Of a stretch of DNA of 13,820 nt, positions 6,800 through 13,820 are shown in pieces. The position numbers and the translations under genes are program-made. The notes beneath the pieces are model-generated. The model was not told the DNA's origin. It ran no database searches and was given only the letters and a program-made list of their open reading frames with translations. How positions within the stretch are numbered: the stretch's first letter is position 1; every line of letters begins with the position of its first letter. The DNA comes from an uncultured Microbacterium sp. (GTDB taxonomy: Bacteria > Actinomycetota > Actinomycetes > Actinomycetales > Microbacteriaceae): the NCBI GenBank assembly GCA_947647645.1, contig CANSLE010000033.1, forward strand, positions 1 through 13,820. The letters are read 5' to 3'.

Positions 6800-7451
6800 G
6801 CTCATCACCCTGCTGCCGCAGCTGTGGGAGGCGACGGTCGAGACCCTCTACGTCGCCAGCGCCGGGCTGCTCTTCGGCGGCTTGGACGGCCTGCTGCTGG
6901 GGCTCGCCCTCTACGCCACGCGTGCCGGCAGCCTCTTCCCGAACCGTGCCGTCTTCGGCGTCCTCAACGTCATCGTCAACACGTTCCGTCCCATCCCGTT
7001 CATCATCCTTCTGGCGGCTGTCCAGCCGCTCGCGCGCGGGGTGGGACTGCCCGGCATCGGCGCGCCGTTCGCGATCTTCGCGATCACGATCGCCTCGCTG
7101 TTCGCCATCAGCCGTATCGTCGAGCAGAACCTGCTGACGGTGCGGCCCGGCGTCATCGAGGCCGCACGGGCCGCCGGCGCGAGCCGGTCACGGATATTGC
7201 TGCGGCTCGTCCCGCGCGAGGCGCTCGGGCCGCTCGTGCTCGGCTACACGTTCATCGTCGTCGCGCTGATCGACATGACGGCCATGGCCGGGGTCGTCGC
7301 GGCCGGCGGGCTCGGCCAGTTCGCGATCAGCTACGGCTTCAAGCAGTTCAACCCGTGGGTGACGTGGTCGGCGGTGCTGGTGATCATCGTGATCGTCCAG
7401 CTCGTGCAGTTCGTCGGCAACGCTCTGGCCCGCCGCGTGCTCCGCCGCTGA
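6792..7451 (+). CDS. metI: Methionine-type ABC importer permease MetI
   Basis: 219-aa integral membrane permease, the usual MetI length. About five hydrophobic segments are visible (near residues 14-43, 55-80, 92-112, 147-170 and 190-212). The EAA loop that docks on MetN is at 123-145 (EAARAAGASRSRILLRLVPREAL). VNTFRPIPFIILL and AMAGVVAAGGLGQFAISYGF match MetI-type permeases; E. coli MetI, recalled, reads VNIFRSIPFIILL and AMGGAVGAGGLGQ. It starts at GTG 6792 with GAGGAGG six nt upstream, overlapping metN by 8 nt, so the two are translationally coupled. One oddity is Asp161-Met-Thr where E. coli has Gly-Tyr-Ser. It converges with the hydrolase gene, leaving 9 bp between the stops. Confidence 0.93.
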   Translation: MDRLITLLPQLWEATVETLYVASAGLLFGGLDGLLLGLALYATRAGSLFPNRAVFGVLNVIVNTFRPIPFIILLAAVQPLARGVGLPGIGAPFAIFAITIASLFAISRIVEQNLLTVRPGVIEAARAAGASRSRILLRLVPREALGPLVLGYTFIVVALIDMTAMAGVVAAGGLGQFAISYGFKQFNPWVTWSAVLVIIVIVQLVQFVGNALARRVLRR

Positions 7452-7458
7452 GCGGAGC
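7439..7458. terminator. Candidate bidirectional hairpin between convergent metI and hydrolase genes
   Basis: GCTCCGC, a 6-base loop and GCGGAGC make a perfect 7-bp GC-rich stem. It spans the metI stop codon and ends 2 bp before the convergent gene's stop codon. There is no T-tract on either side, so it is not a canonical intrinsic terminator. GC-rich U-less hairpins between convergent genes are common in actinobacteria and may end transcription from both sides. Termination is inferred from position. Confidence 0.4.
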
Positions 7459-7460
7459 CG

Positions 7461-9041
7461 TCAGCAGGAGAGACCGTTCTGCGGGACCGTGCCGTCGATG
7501 AGGTAGCCCTCGACGGCCTTGTCCACGCACGCGTTGCCCTTGTTGAAGCCCGTGTGCCCCTCGCCCTCACGGGTGACCAGCACCCCCGAGGACAGTTGCT
7601 CGGCGAGCGACACCGACCACGCGTAGGGCGTGGCGGGATCGTTCGTCGTCCCGACGACGATGATCGGCGCGGCGCCGTCCGCGGCGATCTTCCCCCGCAC
7701 CCCCGTCGGCGGATACGGCCAGACCTCGCAGACGTCGACGCCCTGCCAGTAGGGTGCGATCGTCGGCGCCTTCTGCGTCACGAGGGCGTCGGCGGCATCC
7801 TTGTCGGCCTGCGAGAGGTCCCGCGGATAGTCCATGCAGTTGTAGGCACGGAACGCCTCGGTGGAGTTGTCCTGGTAGGTGCCGCCGGAGCGGGCGTAGT
7901 AGACGTCGGTGAGGGAGAACGCGGTGTTCGCGTCGCCGGCCAGCGCGTCCGTGAGCGCCCGACTCAGATATGACCAGCTGGCCTTCGAGTACAGCGACGC
8001 GACGATCGCCGTCATCAGCGAGTCGGCGCCGAGCCTGCGACCGTCGGATGCCGTCAACGGCACCCTGTCGACGCTCGCCAGGAGCGTCCCGAGCGCGGTC
8101 ATCCCCTCGCCGACGCTTCCCGAGAACGGGCACTGGCTACCCGCGATGCAGTCAGCCATGTACGCGCGCAACGCGGACTCGAAGCCGATCGCCTGCGTCG
8201 CGCTGACGTCGAGCCCCGAGACCGAGGGGTCGATGGCACCGTCCAGCACCAGTCGGCCCACGCGCTCGGGGAAGAGCTTGGCATACGTCGCGCCCAGGAA
8301 CGTGCCGTAGGAGTAGCCGAGGTAATTCAGCTTCTTGTCGCCGAGCACCGCCCGCAGGAGGTCCATGTCGCGCGCGGAGTTGTCCGTCGTGATGTAGGGC
8401 AGGATGCCGTGGCTGTTCGTCTCACAGGCCTTCACGAAGTCACGGTTGCGCGCGGTCAGCTCACCTGTCCAGCCCTGGCTGCCGCGCGGATCGGCGGGGA
8501 TGTCGAACAGGTACGCATCCATGCCGGCCGTGTCGAAGCAGCGCACCGCCGTGGAGCGACCCACGCCACGGGGGTCGAAGCCGATGACGTCGTAGGCCCC
8601 CGACAACGCCGTGCCGACGGCGAACGAGGACGACTGCGCGATGAGGTTGTAGCCGCTCGCACCGGGCCCGCCCGGGTTCGTCAGCAGCGACCCGATCGGC
8701 GCACCATCGGAGGCTGCGCGGCGGATGAGCGCGAGATCGATCGTGCCGACCGACGGATCGGTCCAGTCCAACGGAGCACTGACCGTCGTGCAGTCGTAGC
8801 TGCCCGCGTCCGTCCCGCTGCAGGTCTTCCAGTCCAGCGTCTGCCCGTAGAAACGCTCGAACCCGGCGGGGACGCCGTCGGTGTCGGGCTCGCGGCTGGG
8901 CGCGGGACGGGAGCCGGTCTCCGGCGGGGTGGCCGCGTACAGACAGCCCGTCAGCATCGTGGTCGTCGCGACGACAGCGGCGACCACGAGGGCGGCACGG
9001 CGCATGACGGATCGGCGGGGGCGGCGGGGTGTGTCGGTCAC
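7461..9041 (-). CDS. Secreted alpha/beta-hydrolase lipoprotein, tripeptidyl-aminopeptidase type (S33-like)
   Basis: 526-aa exported serine hydrolase. An Arg-rich N-terminus and a hydrophobic run (16-30) end in lipobox LTGC with Cys33 as the lipidated residue. An oxyanion-hole motif NPGGPGASG is at 122-130. The triad is Ser244 in GYSYG, Asp468 in TTNDPATP and His496 in EGEGHTGF. The C-terminal part (from about residue 400) resembles the TAP-like domain of Streptomyces tripeptidyl aminopeptidases, with paired cysteines including a terminal Cys526. Known relatives release short peptides from protein N-termini; the actual substrate here is unknown. The GTG at 9041 overlaps the holB stop as GTGA, with GGAAGGA just upstream, so translation is coupled to holB. 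An internal ATG at 9005 would still keep the signal peptide and is the main alternative start. Confidence 0.88.
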   Translation of the reverse strand: MTDTPRRPRRSVMRRAALVVAAVVATTTMLTGCLYAATPPETGSRPAPSREPDTDGVPAGFERFYGQTLDWKTCSGTDAGSYDCTTVSAPLDWTDPSVGTIDLALIRRAASDGAPIGSLLTNPGGPGASGYNLIAQSSSFAVGTALSGAYDVIGFDPRGVGRSTAVRCFDTAGMDAYLFDIPADPRGSQGWTGELTARNRDFVKACETNSHGILPYITTDNSARDMDLLRAVLGDKKLNYLGYSYGTFLGATYAKLFPERVGRLVLDGAIDPSVSGLDVSATQAIGFESALRAYMADCIAGSQCPFSGSVGEGMTALGTLLASVDRVPLTASDGRRLGADSLMTAIVASLYSKASWSYLSRALTDALAGDANTAFSLTDVYYARSGGTYQDNSTEAFRAYNCMDYPRDLSQADKDAADALVTQKAPTIAPYWQGVDVCEVWPYPPTGVRGKIAADGAAPIIVVGTTNDPATPYAWSVSLAEQLSSGVLVTREGEGHTGFNKGNACVDKAVEGYLIDGTVPQNGLSC

Positions 9042-10216
9042 AGGGTCCTTCCGCTCGCGACGGTCACGAGCATGCTCTCCAGGGCCAGGGCGGGGGCGGC
9101 GTTGCCCTCGAGGTTGGTGCGGGTCTGCGCGATCGCGTCGAGCACGACGAGGGTGCGCGGTGCCGGCCACGTCTCGGCGAGCGCGCGGAGCTCGGGCGCG
9201 AGTTCCCGGTTGATGAGGTCGTCGCCGCGGCCGAACTGCAGCATGAGGACGTCACGGAACATCGACTCGAGGTCGGTGAGCACGCGGTCGATGCCGTCGC
9301 GCAGGCTCCGGGTGGCCCGTCGTTTCTGATCGTCCTCGAGGGCACTGAGCTGGCCGCGCACCGCGGGGGGGACGGCCGCGCCGGGCACGATGCCGAGCGT
9401 ACGCAGCAACGCCTCGCGCTCACCCTCATCGCGCTCGGCCGTGAGCGCCTTCGCATCGTCGGTGGCGAGCTGGACGATGCGGGCCGCAGTCTCGACCGCT
9501 CCCCCGACGCCGCGCACCGCCAGCACCGCACGGAGGGTCTCGTCGCGGCGCGCACGCGCGTCGTCGTCGGTGGCCAGACGCACGGCCATGCCGATGTGTC
9601 GCTGCGAGAGCCGCGCGGCCTGCTCAGCCGTGACCTCGTCGACACCGGTGCGCGCGACGATCAGGCGCGCCACATCGGCGACATCGGGTTCGCGCAGGCG
9701 CAGCGTGCGGACGCGCGAGCGGATCGTGGGCAGAAGGTCGGCCTCGCTCGGCGCACAGAGGATCCACACGGTCCGTTCGGGCGGCTCCTCGAGCGCCTTC
9801 AGCAGGACGTTGCTCGTGCGCTCGACCATGCGATCGGCATCCTCCATGACCATCACGCGGTAGCGTCCGAGCGACGGGGAGAAGTAGGAGCGCTCGACGA
9901 GCGCCCGGGCGTCCTTGATCGAGATGATCACGCCCTCGGTCCGCAGGGCGGTGAGATCGGGGTGGGTTCTCGCGAGCACCTGCCGCATCGCCTTCTCGTC
10001 GCCCGGTTCGGCGATGAGCGCGGCGGCGAACGCGTATGCGAGGGTCGACCGTCCGGAGCCGGCCGGTCCGGTGATCAGCCAGGCGTGGGAGAGCTGAGCG
10101 GGGTCGGATGCCGCGGCGCGCAACTGCTGCAGCGCCTCGTCCTGACCCCAGACCTCCCCCCAGGGAACCGTGGGATCGGCCAGGACCTCACTGCGTGGGG
10201 TCAGGGCGCCGGTCAT
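9038..10216 (-). CDS. holB: DNA polymerase III delta-prime subunit (clamp loader)
   Basis: 392-aa AAA+ subunit of the replication clamp loader, which helps place the beta clamp on primed DNA. The P-loop region is GPAGSGRST (50-58), with Arg56 replacing the usual lysine; delta-prime is not an active ATPase, so this fits. VMVMEDADRM (121-130) corresponds to Walker B, followed by NVLLKALEEPPERTVWIL (136-153). The sensor/arginine region reads PTIRSRVR, where the family's SRC motif has become SRV (167-169). The Cys4 zinc module common in bacterial delta-prime and gamma/tau proteins is absent; Cys154 is the only cysteine in the AAA+ part. The ATG at 10216 is preferred over one at 10264 because homologues begin near this point. 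It lies 90 bp after tmk and overlaps the hydrolase gene by 4 nt. Confidence 0.92.
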   Translation of the reverse strand: MTGALTPRSEVLADPTVPWGEVWGQDEALQQLRAAASDPAQLSHAWLITGPAGSGRSTLAYAFAAALIAEPGDEKAMRQVLARTHPDLTALRTEGVIISIKDARALVERSYFSPSLGRYRVMVMEDADRMVERTSNVLLKALEEPPERTVWILCAPSEADLLPTIRSRVRTLRLREPDVADVARLIVARTGVDEVTAEQAARLSQRHIGMAVRLATDDDARARRDETLRAVLAVRGVGGAVETAARIVQLATDDAKALTAERDEGEREALLRTLGIVPGAAVPPAVRGQLSALEDDQKRRATRSLRDGIDRVLTDLESMFRDVLMLQFGRGDDLINRELAPELRALAETWPAPRTLVVLDAIAQTRTNLEGNAAPALALESMLVTVASGRTL

Positions 10217-10306
10217 GCGGACCAGCCTACGACGTCCCACCCCCGCGCCCCGCGAGTCGCGCACACCGGCCGGGCGGACACGATCCCTCGTGCCGCGACG
10301 AGGAAC

Positions 10307-10930
10307 TCACGAGAGGCGGGAGGAGATGTGCGTCCGGATCGTGTCCGCCAGCTCGCCCGCGGGGAGCGCAGCATCGAGCACCAGGAAGCGATCGGGCTCG
10401 GCGGAGGCGAGATCGAGGAAGGCGGCCCGGACCCGCTCGTGGAACTCGCTCCTCTCCGCTTCCAGCCGGTCGAACGGCTTGTCCGCGGCATCCAACCGCC
10501 GTCGGGCCGCGGCGGGGTCGAGGTCGAGCAGCACCGTCACATCCGGAAGCGCCCCCTCGGCGGCCCAGAGCGACAGCTTCCGCACCTGAGGTGCGTCGAG
10601 CACGCGTCCGGCGCCCTGATAGGCGACGGACGAGTCGAGATAGCGATCCTGGATGACGACCTCCCCGCGCTCGAGCGCGGGGCGTACGAGCGTCGCGACG
10701 TGCTGGGCGCGGTCAGCCGCGTACAGCAGCGCCTCCGCGCGCGGGGAGACCTCGCCGCGGTGATGCAGCACGATGTCGCGGATGAGTACCCCGACCTCCG
10801 TGCCGCCCGGCTCGCGCGTGCGGACGACCGTACGTCCCTGCGCGCGCAGCCACTGCTCGAGCAGCGACGCCTGCGTCGTCTTGCCGGCGCCGTCACCGCC
10901 CTCGAACGTGACCCACAGCCCGCGGGTCAT
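10307..10930 (-). CDS. tmk: Thymidylate kinase
   Basis: 207-aa cytosolic enzyme that phosphorylates dTMP to dTDP with ATP, needed for DNA synthesis. The P-loop is EGGDGAGKTT (10-19) with Lys17. REPGGTEVG follows for the nucleotide-monophosphate region, the DRY segment is IQDRYLDSSVAYQGAGR, and the LID-type stretch is DRLEAERSEFHERVR. Length is normal for bacterial Tmk. Its ATG overlaps the topA stop as ATGA (10927-10930), so the two are translationally coupled. The holB gene follows after 90 bp. The order topA-tmk-holB is a familiar actinobacterial arrangement. Nothing in the sequence suggests loss of function. Confidence 0.96.
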   Translation of the reverse strand: MTRGLWVTFEGGDGAGKTTQASLLEQWLRAQGRTVVRTREPGGTEVGVLIRDIVLHHRGEVSPRAEALLYAADRAQHVATLVRPALERGEVVIQDRYLDSSVAYQGAGRVLDAPQVRKLSLWAAEGALPDVTVLLDLDPAAARRRLDAADKPFDRLEAERSEFHERVRAAFLDLASAEPDRFLVLDAALPAGELADTIRTHISSRLS

Positions 10931-13641
10931 TTCTTCTTGGCGGCGGGCTTGCGGGTGGTCGTCGTCGTGCGGCGGGTCGTGCGCTTGGGCGCCGGGCCCT
11001 TCGCCCGCTTGTCGGCGAGCATCTGCACAGCGACCTCGAAGGTGATGTCGTCCGCGGTCTGTCCGCGCGGGATGGTCACGTTGGTGGTGCCGTCGGTGAC
11101 GTAGGCGCCGAAGCGGCCGTCCTTGATGCGGATGGGCTTGCCGGAGACGGGGTCGGCCTCGAACTCCTTGAGGAAGCTCGCGGCGCGGTTGGCGTACTTC
11201 GGCTGCGCGTAGATGTCCAGAGCCTGCTCGAGCGTGATGTCGAAGATCTGGTCCTCGCTCGTGAGCGAGCGGGAGTCGGTGCCCTTCTTCAGGTACGGGC
11301 CGTAGGGACCGTTCTGTGCCGTGATCGGTGTCTCCGTCTCCGGGTCGAGGCCCACGGTGCGCGGCAGCGAGAAGAGCTTGAGCGCGGTCTCGAGGTCGAT
11401 CGTCTCGGGCGACATGCTCTTGAACAGCGACGCGCGACGCGGTTTGGGCGCTTCGACCTTCTTCTTGGCGACGCGCTTCTTCGGTGCAGCCCCATCCGCG
11501 GGCGCCGCGGCGACGGGCGCCGGCTCGGGCTCGGGCTCGGCGGGCAGCACCTCTTCGAGGTACGGGCCGAAGCGTCCGTCCTTCACCACGATGTCGCGGC
11601 CGTTGTCCGGGTTCTGACCCAGCACCCGGTCGCCGGCGATCGGGGCGTCGATCAGCTCGCTCGCCTTCTCGGGGGTGAGCTCGTCGGGTGCGAGGTCGCC
11701 GGGGACGTTGACGATGCGCGAGGTGCCGTCCTCGTTCGGGACGTCGAGGTAGGGCCCGTACCGTCCAAAGCGGAGTGTCGCGACGTCGCCGATCTTCGTG
11801 GCGTTGATCTCGCGTGCGTCGATCTCACCGAGGTTGTCCAGGATGTGGCGCAGCCCGACATGGTTCTCGGAGCCGAAGTAGAACTCCTGCAGCCAGGCAA
11901 CGCGCTGCTGCTCGCCGCGGGCGATCGCGTCCAGGTCGTCCTCGAGCGCGGCCGTGAAGTCGTAGTCGACGAGGTCGGCGAAGTGCTCCTCGAGCAGACG
12001 CACGACACTGAACGCGAGCCAGCTGGGCACGAGCGCCTGTCCGCGCTTGGTCACGTACTCGCGGTTGATGATGACGTCGATGATGCTCGCGAAGGTCGAG
12101 GGGCGGCCGATGCCCTTCTCCTCGAGGGCCTTGACCAGAGACGCTTCGGTGTAACGGGGCTTCGGGCTGGTGGCGTGCCCCTTCGGCTCGACGTCGCGCA
12201 GGGTGAGCACGTCGCCCACGGCCAGCTGCGGCAGCGACTGGTCGTCGGACTTGTCGGCGTCGCCGCGCTTCTCGTCGCGGCCCTCCTCGTACGCCTCCAG
12301 GAAGCCCTTGAAGGTGTAGACGGTGCCGGACGCCGTGAACGCGGCCGTGCGACCGGCGGCATCCGTCTCGAGCGTGACGGTCGTCGTCTCGTACTTCGCG
12401 TCGGACATCTGCGAGGCGACGGTGCGCTTCCAGATGAGGTCGTAGAGGCGCAGCTCGTCGCGATCGAGCGACGACGACACGGATGCCGGGGTGCGGAACG
12501 AGTCCCCCGACGGGCGGATCGCCTCGTGCGCCTCCTGGGCGTTCTTGCTGTTGTTGCGGTAGCTGCGGGGATTGGCCGGCACGGCCTTGTCGCCGTAGAG
12601 CGCCACGGCCTGCGTGCGCGCCGCCGTGACCGCCTGCGTCGACAGGGCGGTCGAGTCGGTGCGCATGTAGGTGATGTAGCCCTTCTCGTAGAGTCGCTGC
12701 GCGACGCCCATGGCGTGCTTGGCGCTCATCGAGAGCTTGCGTCCGGCCTCCTGCTGGAGCGTGGAGGTCGTGAACGGGGGCTTGGGGCTGCGGGTTCCGG
12801 GCTTGGCCTCGATGGCCGTCACGCTGGCCTCGCCCCGCGCCTCGATCGCGGCGGCGAGCTCGCGCGCCTGCGACTCGGGCAGAACGACGACGGCCTTCTT
12901 CAGCTGGCCGGCGTCGTTGAAGTCGGTGCCGCGGGCCAGCGGTGCGCCGTCCAAGCGTGCCAGGCGGGTCGCGAACGACTCGCCACCGGAGGCTGCGAGC
13001 GCCTCGACGTCCCAGTACGACGCGGACACGAACGCCATGCGCTCGCGCTCGCGGTCGACGACCAGCCGCGTCGCGGCGGACTGCACGCGCCCGGCCGACG
13101 TCCCCTGACCGACCTTGCGGCGGGTGACGTCGGAGACATCCCAGCCGTAGAGGCGATCGAGGATGCGGCGAGTCTCCTGCGCGTCGACGAGGGCGAGGTC
13201 GAGCTCGCGGGTGTTGTCGACGGCGGCGCGGATGGCGTCCTTGGTGATCTCGTGGAACACCATGCGCTTGACGGGGACCTTGGGCTTGAGGGCCTCGAGC
13301 AGGTGCCACGCGATGGCCTCGCCCTCGCGGTCTTCATCGGTGGCGAGGAGGAGCTCGTCGGCGTTCTTCAGGGCGCGTTTGAGCTCGGCGACGGTCTTCT
13401 TGCCGCGCTCGCTCTCCACATAAAGAGGAGTGAAGCCGTTCTCGATGTCGATCGAGTACTTGCCGACCGAGGTCTTCTTCAATTCGGCGGGAATGTCCTT
13501 CTTGTCCGCGAGGTCACGAATGTGACCGACCGAGCTGAGCACCTCGTATCCGTCGCCCAGGTATCCCTGGATCGACTTCATCTTCGTCGGCGACTCGACG
13601 ATGACGAGCTTCTTGCCCCCAGCACTCTTGACAGCTGCCAC
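10927..13641 (-). CDS. topA: DNA topoisomerase I (type IA)
   Basis: 904-aa enzyme that relaxes negative supercoils by single-strand passage. The TOPRIM domain opens with KKLVIVESPTK (Glu16) and carries the metal-binding TDEDREGE (Asp102, Asp104, Glu106). The active-site tyrosine is Tyr325 in GYITYMRTDST. The C-terminal half has several actinobacterial Topo_C repeats marked by FGRYGPYL, DGRFGPYLEE, NGPYGPYLKKG and DGRFGAYVTDG, with no Cys4 zinc fingers. A Pro/Ala/Lys-rich linker (EPEPEPAPV... KKRVAKKK) separates two repeats, and the last 25 residues form a Lys/Arg/Thr tail like those that aid DNA binding in mycobacterial and Streptomyces TopA. The start is GTG 13641, with AAAGGA six nt upstream; the longer open frame to 13800 runs through non-coding sequence and an upstream gene. 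It overlaps tmk by 4 nt. Confidence 0.97.
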   Translation of the reverse strand: MAAVKSAGGKKLVIVESPTKMKSIQGYLGDGYEVLSSVGHIRDLADKKDIPAELKKTSVGKYSIDIENGFTPLYVESERGKKTVAELKRALKNADELLLATDEDREGEAIAWHLLEALKPKVPVKRMVFHEITKDAIRAAVDNTRELDLALVDAQETRRILDRLYGWDVSDVTRRKVGQGTSAGRVQSAATRLVVDRERERMAFVSASYWDVEALAASGGESFATRLARLDGAPLARGTDFNDAGQLKKAVVVLPESQARELAAAIEARGEASVTAIEAKPGTRSPKPPFTTSTLQQEAGRKLSMSAKHAMGVAQRLYEKGYITYMRTDSTALSTQAVTAARTQAVALYGDKAVPANPRSYRNNSKNAQEAHEAIRPSGDSFRTPASVSSSLDRDELRLYDLIWKRTVASQMSDAKYETTTVTLETDAAGRTAAFTASGTVYTFKGFLEAYEEGRDEKRGDADKSDDQSLPQLAVGDVLTLRDVEPKGHATSPKPRYTEASLVKALEEKGIGRPSTFASIIDVIINREYVTKRGQALVPSWLAFSVVRLLEEHFADLVDYDFTAALEDDLDAIARGEQQRVAWLQEFYFGSENHVGLRHILDNLGEIDAREINATKIGDVATLRFGRYGPYLDVPNEDGTSRIVNVPGDLAPDELTPEKASELIDAPIAGDRVLGQNPDNGRDIVVKDGRFGPYLEEVLPAEPEPEPAPVAAAPADGAAPKKRVAKKKVEAPKPRRASLFKSMSPETIDLETALKLFSLPRTVGLDPETETPITAQNGPYGPYLKKGTDSRSLTSEDQIFDITLEQALDIYAQPKYANRAASFLKEFEADPVSGKPIRIKDGRFGAYVTDGTTNVTIPRGQTADDITFEVAVQMLADKRAKGPAPKRTTRRTTTTTRKPAAKKK

Positions 13642-13647
13642 GTGGCG

Positions 13648-13653
13648 TCCTTT
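13648..13653 (-). promoter_or_regulatory. Ribosome binding site of topA
   Basis: AAAGGA on the minus strand, six nt before the GTG at 13641. It fixes the topA start 53 codons inside the longer open frame and puts KKLVIVESPTK at the normal distance from the N-terminus. Confidence 0.8.
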
Positions 13654-13664
13654 CTCCGATGCAC

Positions 13665-13670
13665 ACCATA
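13665..13670 (-). promoter_or_regulatory. Possible -10 element for topA
   Basis: TATGGT on the minus strand (4 of 6 matches to TATAAT), 23 bp before the topA GTG, in the 67-bp gap after the upstream gene. No convincing -35 is seen at 16-19 bp. The operon could instead be read from further upstream. Confidence 0.25.
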
Positions 13671-13708
13671 CACACCGCTCGACGTGGAGGACGCTGGGAG
13701 CGGCCGGG

Positions 13709-13820
13709 TCACCGACCGGGCGGCGGGGGTCCCGCCCGCGCCCGCGCCTGGGCGACGAGCAGTCCCGCGCCGAGTCGAAGGTGGACGGTGGCCGTCGCAT
13801 CGACCAGCGCGCACGCGACC
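13709..13820 (-). CDS. C-terminal end of a TadE-like small protein (partial)
   Basis: The last 36 codons of a gene that enters from the right edge and stops with TGA at 13709-13711. The visible peptide includes TVHLRLGAGLLVAQARARAGP and then a Pro-rich end. Its end resembles that of small TadE-like proteins encoded beside the helicase/secretion (Tad-like) cluster upstream of topA in many actinobacteria, where a hydrophobic V-x-V-x-L stretch is followed by ARAGP. The identification rests on this short tail and on gene neighbourhood, so it is tentative. The gap to topA is 67 bp. Confidence 0.5.
   Translation of the reverse strand, partial: VACALVDATATVHLRLGAGLLVAQARARAGPPPPGR

Noticed and set aside
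10287..10302. Hairpin CTCGT/ACGAG between tmk and holB as a terminator
   Set aside because: The 5-bp stem without a T-tract is too weak, and tmk and holB are co-oriented and probably co-transcribed.
9029..11104. Plus-strand open frame of 691 codons opposite holB, tmk and the topA end
   Set aside because: It crosses three well-identified genes in antisense. Its composition again matches the shadow-frame pattern.
11825..13309. Minus-strand open frame of 494 codons inside topA in another frame
   Set aside because: It overlaps topA completely. The translation is Arg/Gly/Ala/Pro low complexity and has no independent start signal.

Overview
The window is high-GC, gene-dense DNA from an actinobacterium. 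Codon bias, GTG starts, 4-nt gene overlaps, an actinobacterial-type topoisomerase I without zinc fingers, and a very frequent GGATGCCG octamer together suggest Microbacteriaceae (Microbacterium-like). That placement is inference from sequence style. I see no integrase, transposase, phage gene, CRISPR array, toxin-antitoxin pair or defence system, and I did not find a convincing undescribed system. This looks like ordinary chromosome with one neatly readable regulatory circuit.

Left block, minus strand (about 4475 down to 6): a beta-glucoside PTS operon in the order EIIBCA permease (bglF type), GH1 6-phospho-beta-glucosidase, BglG/LicT-type antiterminator. The three genes are packed with gaps of 1 and 9 nt. 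The leader in front of bglF carries a ribonucleic antiterminator (RAT)-like hairpin that overlaps a long terminator hairpin ending in T7. This is the classical target of the antiterminator encoded at the operon's 3' end. The permease imports and phosphorylates a beta-glucoside, the GH1 enzyme hydrolyses the phosphosugar, and the antiterminator lets transcription past the leader when substrate is present.

Middle: a tRNA-Thr(CGT) gene with encoded CCA lies on the minus strand just upstream of the bgl leader. After a 232-bp spacer, a plus-strand methionine-type ABC importer follows: lipoprotein MetQ, ATPase MetN with a C-terminal NIL domain, and permease MetI.

Right block, minus strand (13820 down to 7461): the end of a TadE-like small protein gene, then topA, tmk, holB and a secreted alpha/beta-hydrolase lipoprotein of the tripeptidyl-aminopeptidase type. 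topA/tmk and holB/hydrolase each overlap by 4 nt, so this is probably one housekeeping operon. It converges on metI with a 9-bp gap and a GC-rich hairpin between them.

No stretch over 300 bases lacks a gene. The longest non-coding stretches are 4345-4534 (bgl leader and promoter region) and 4611-4842 (between tRNA-Thr and metQ).
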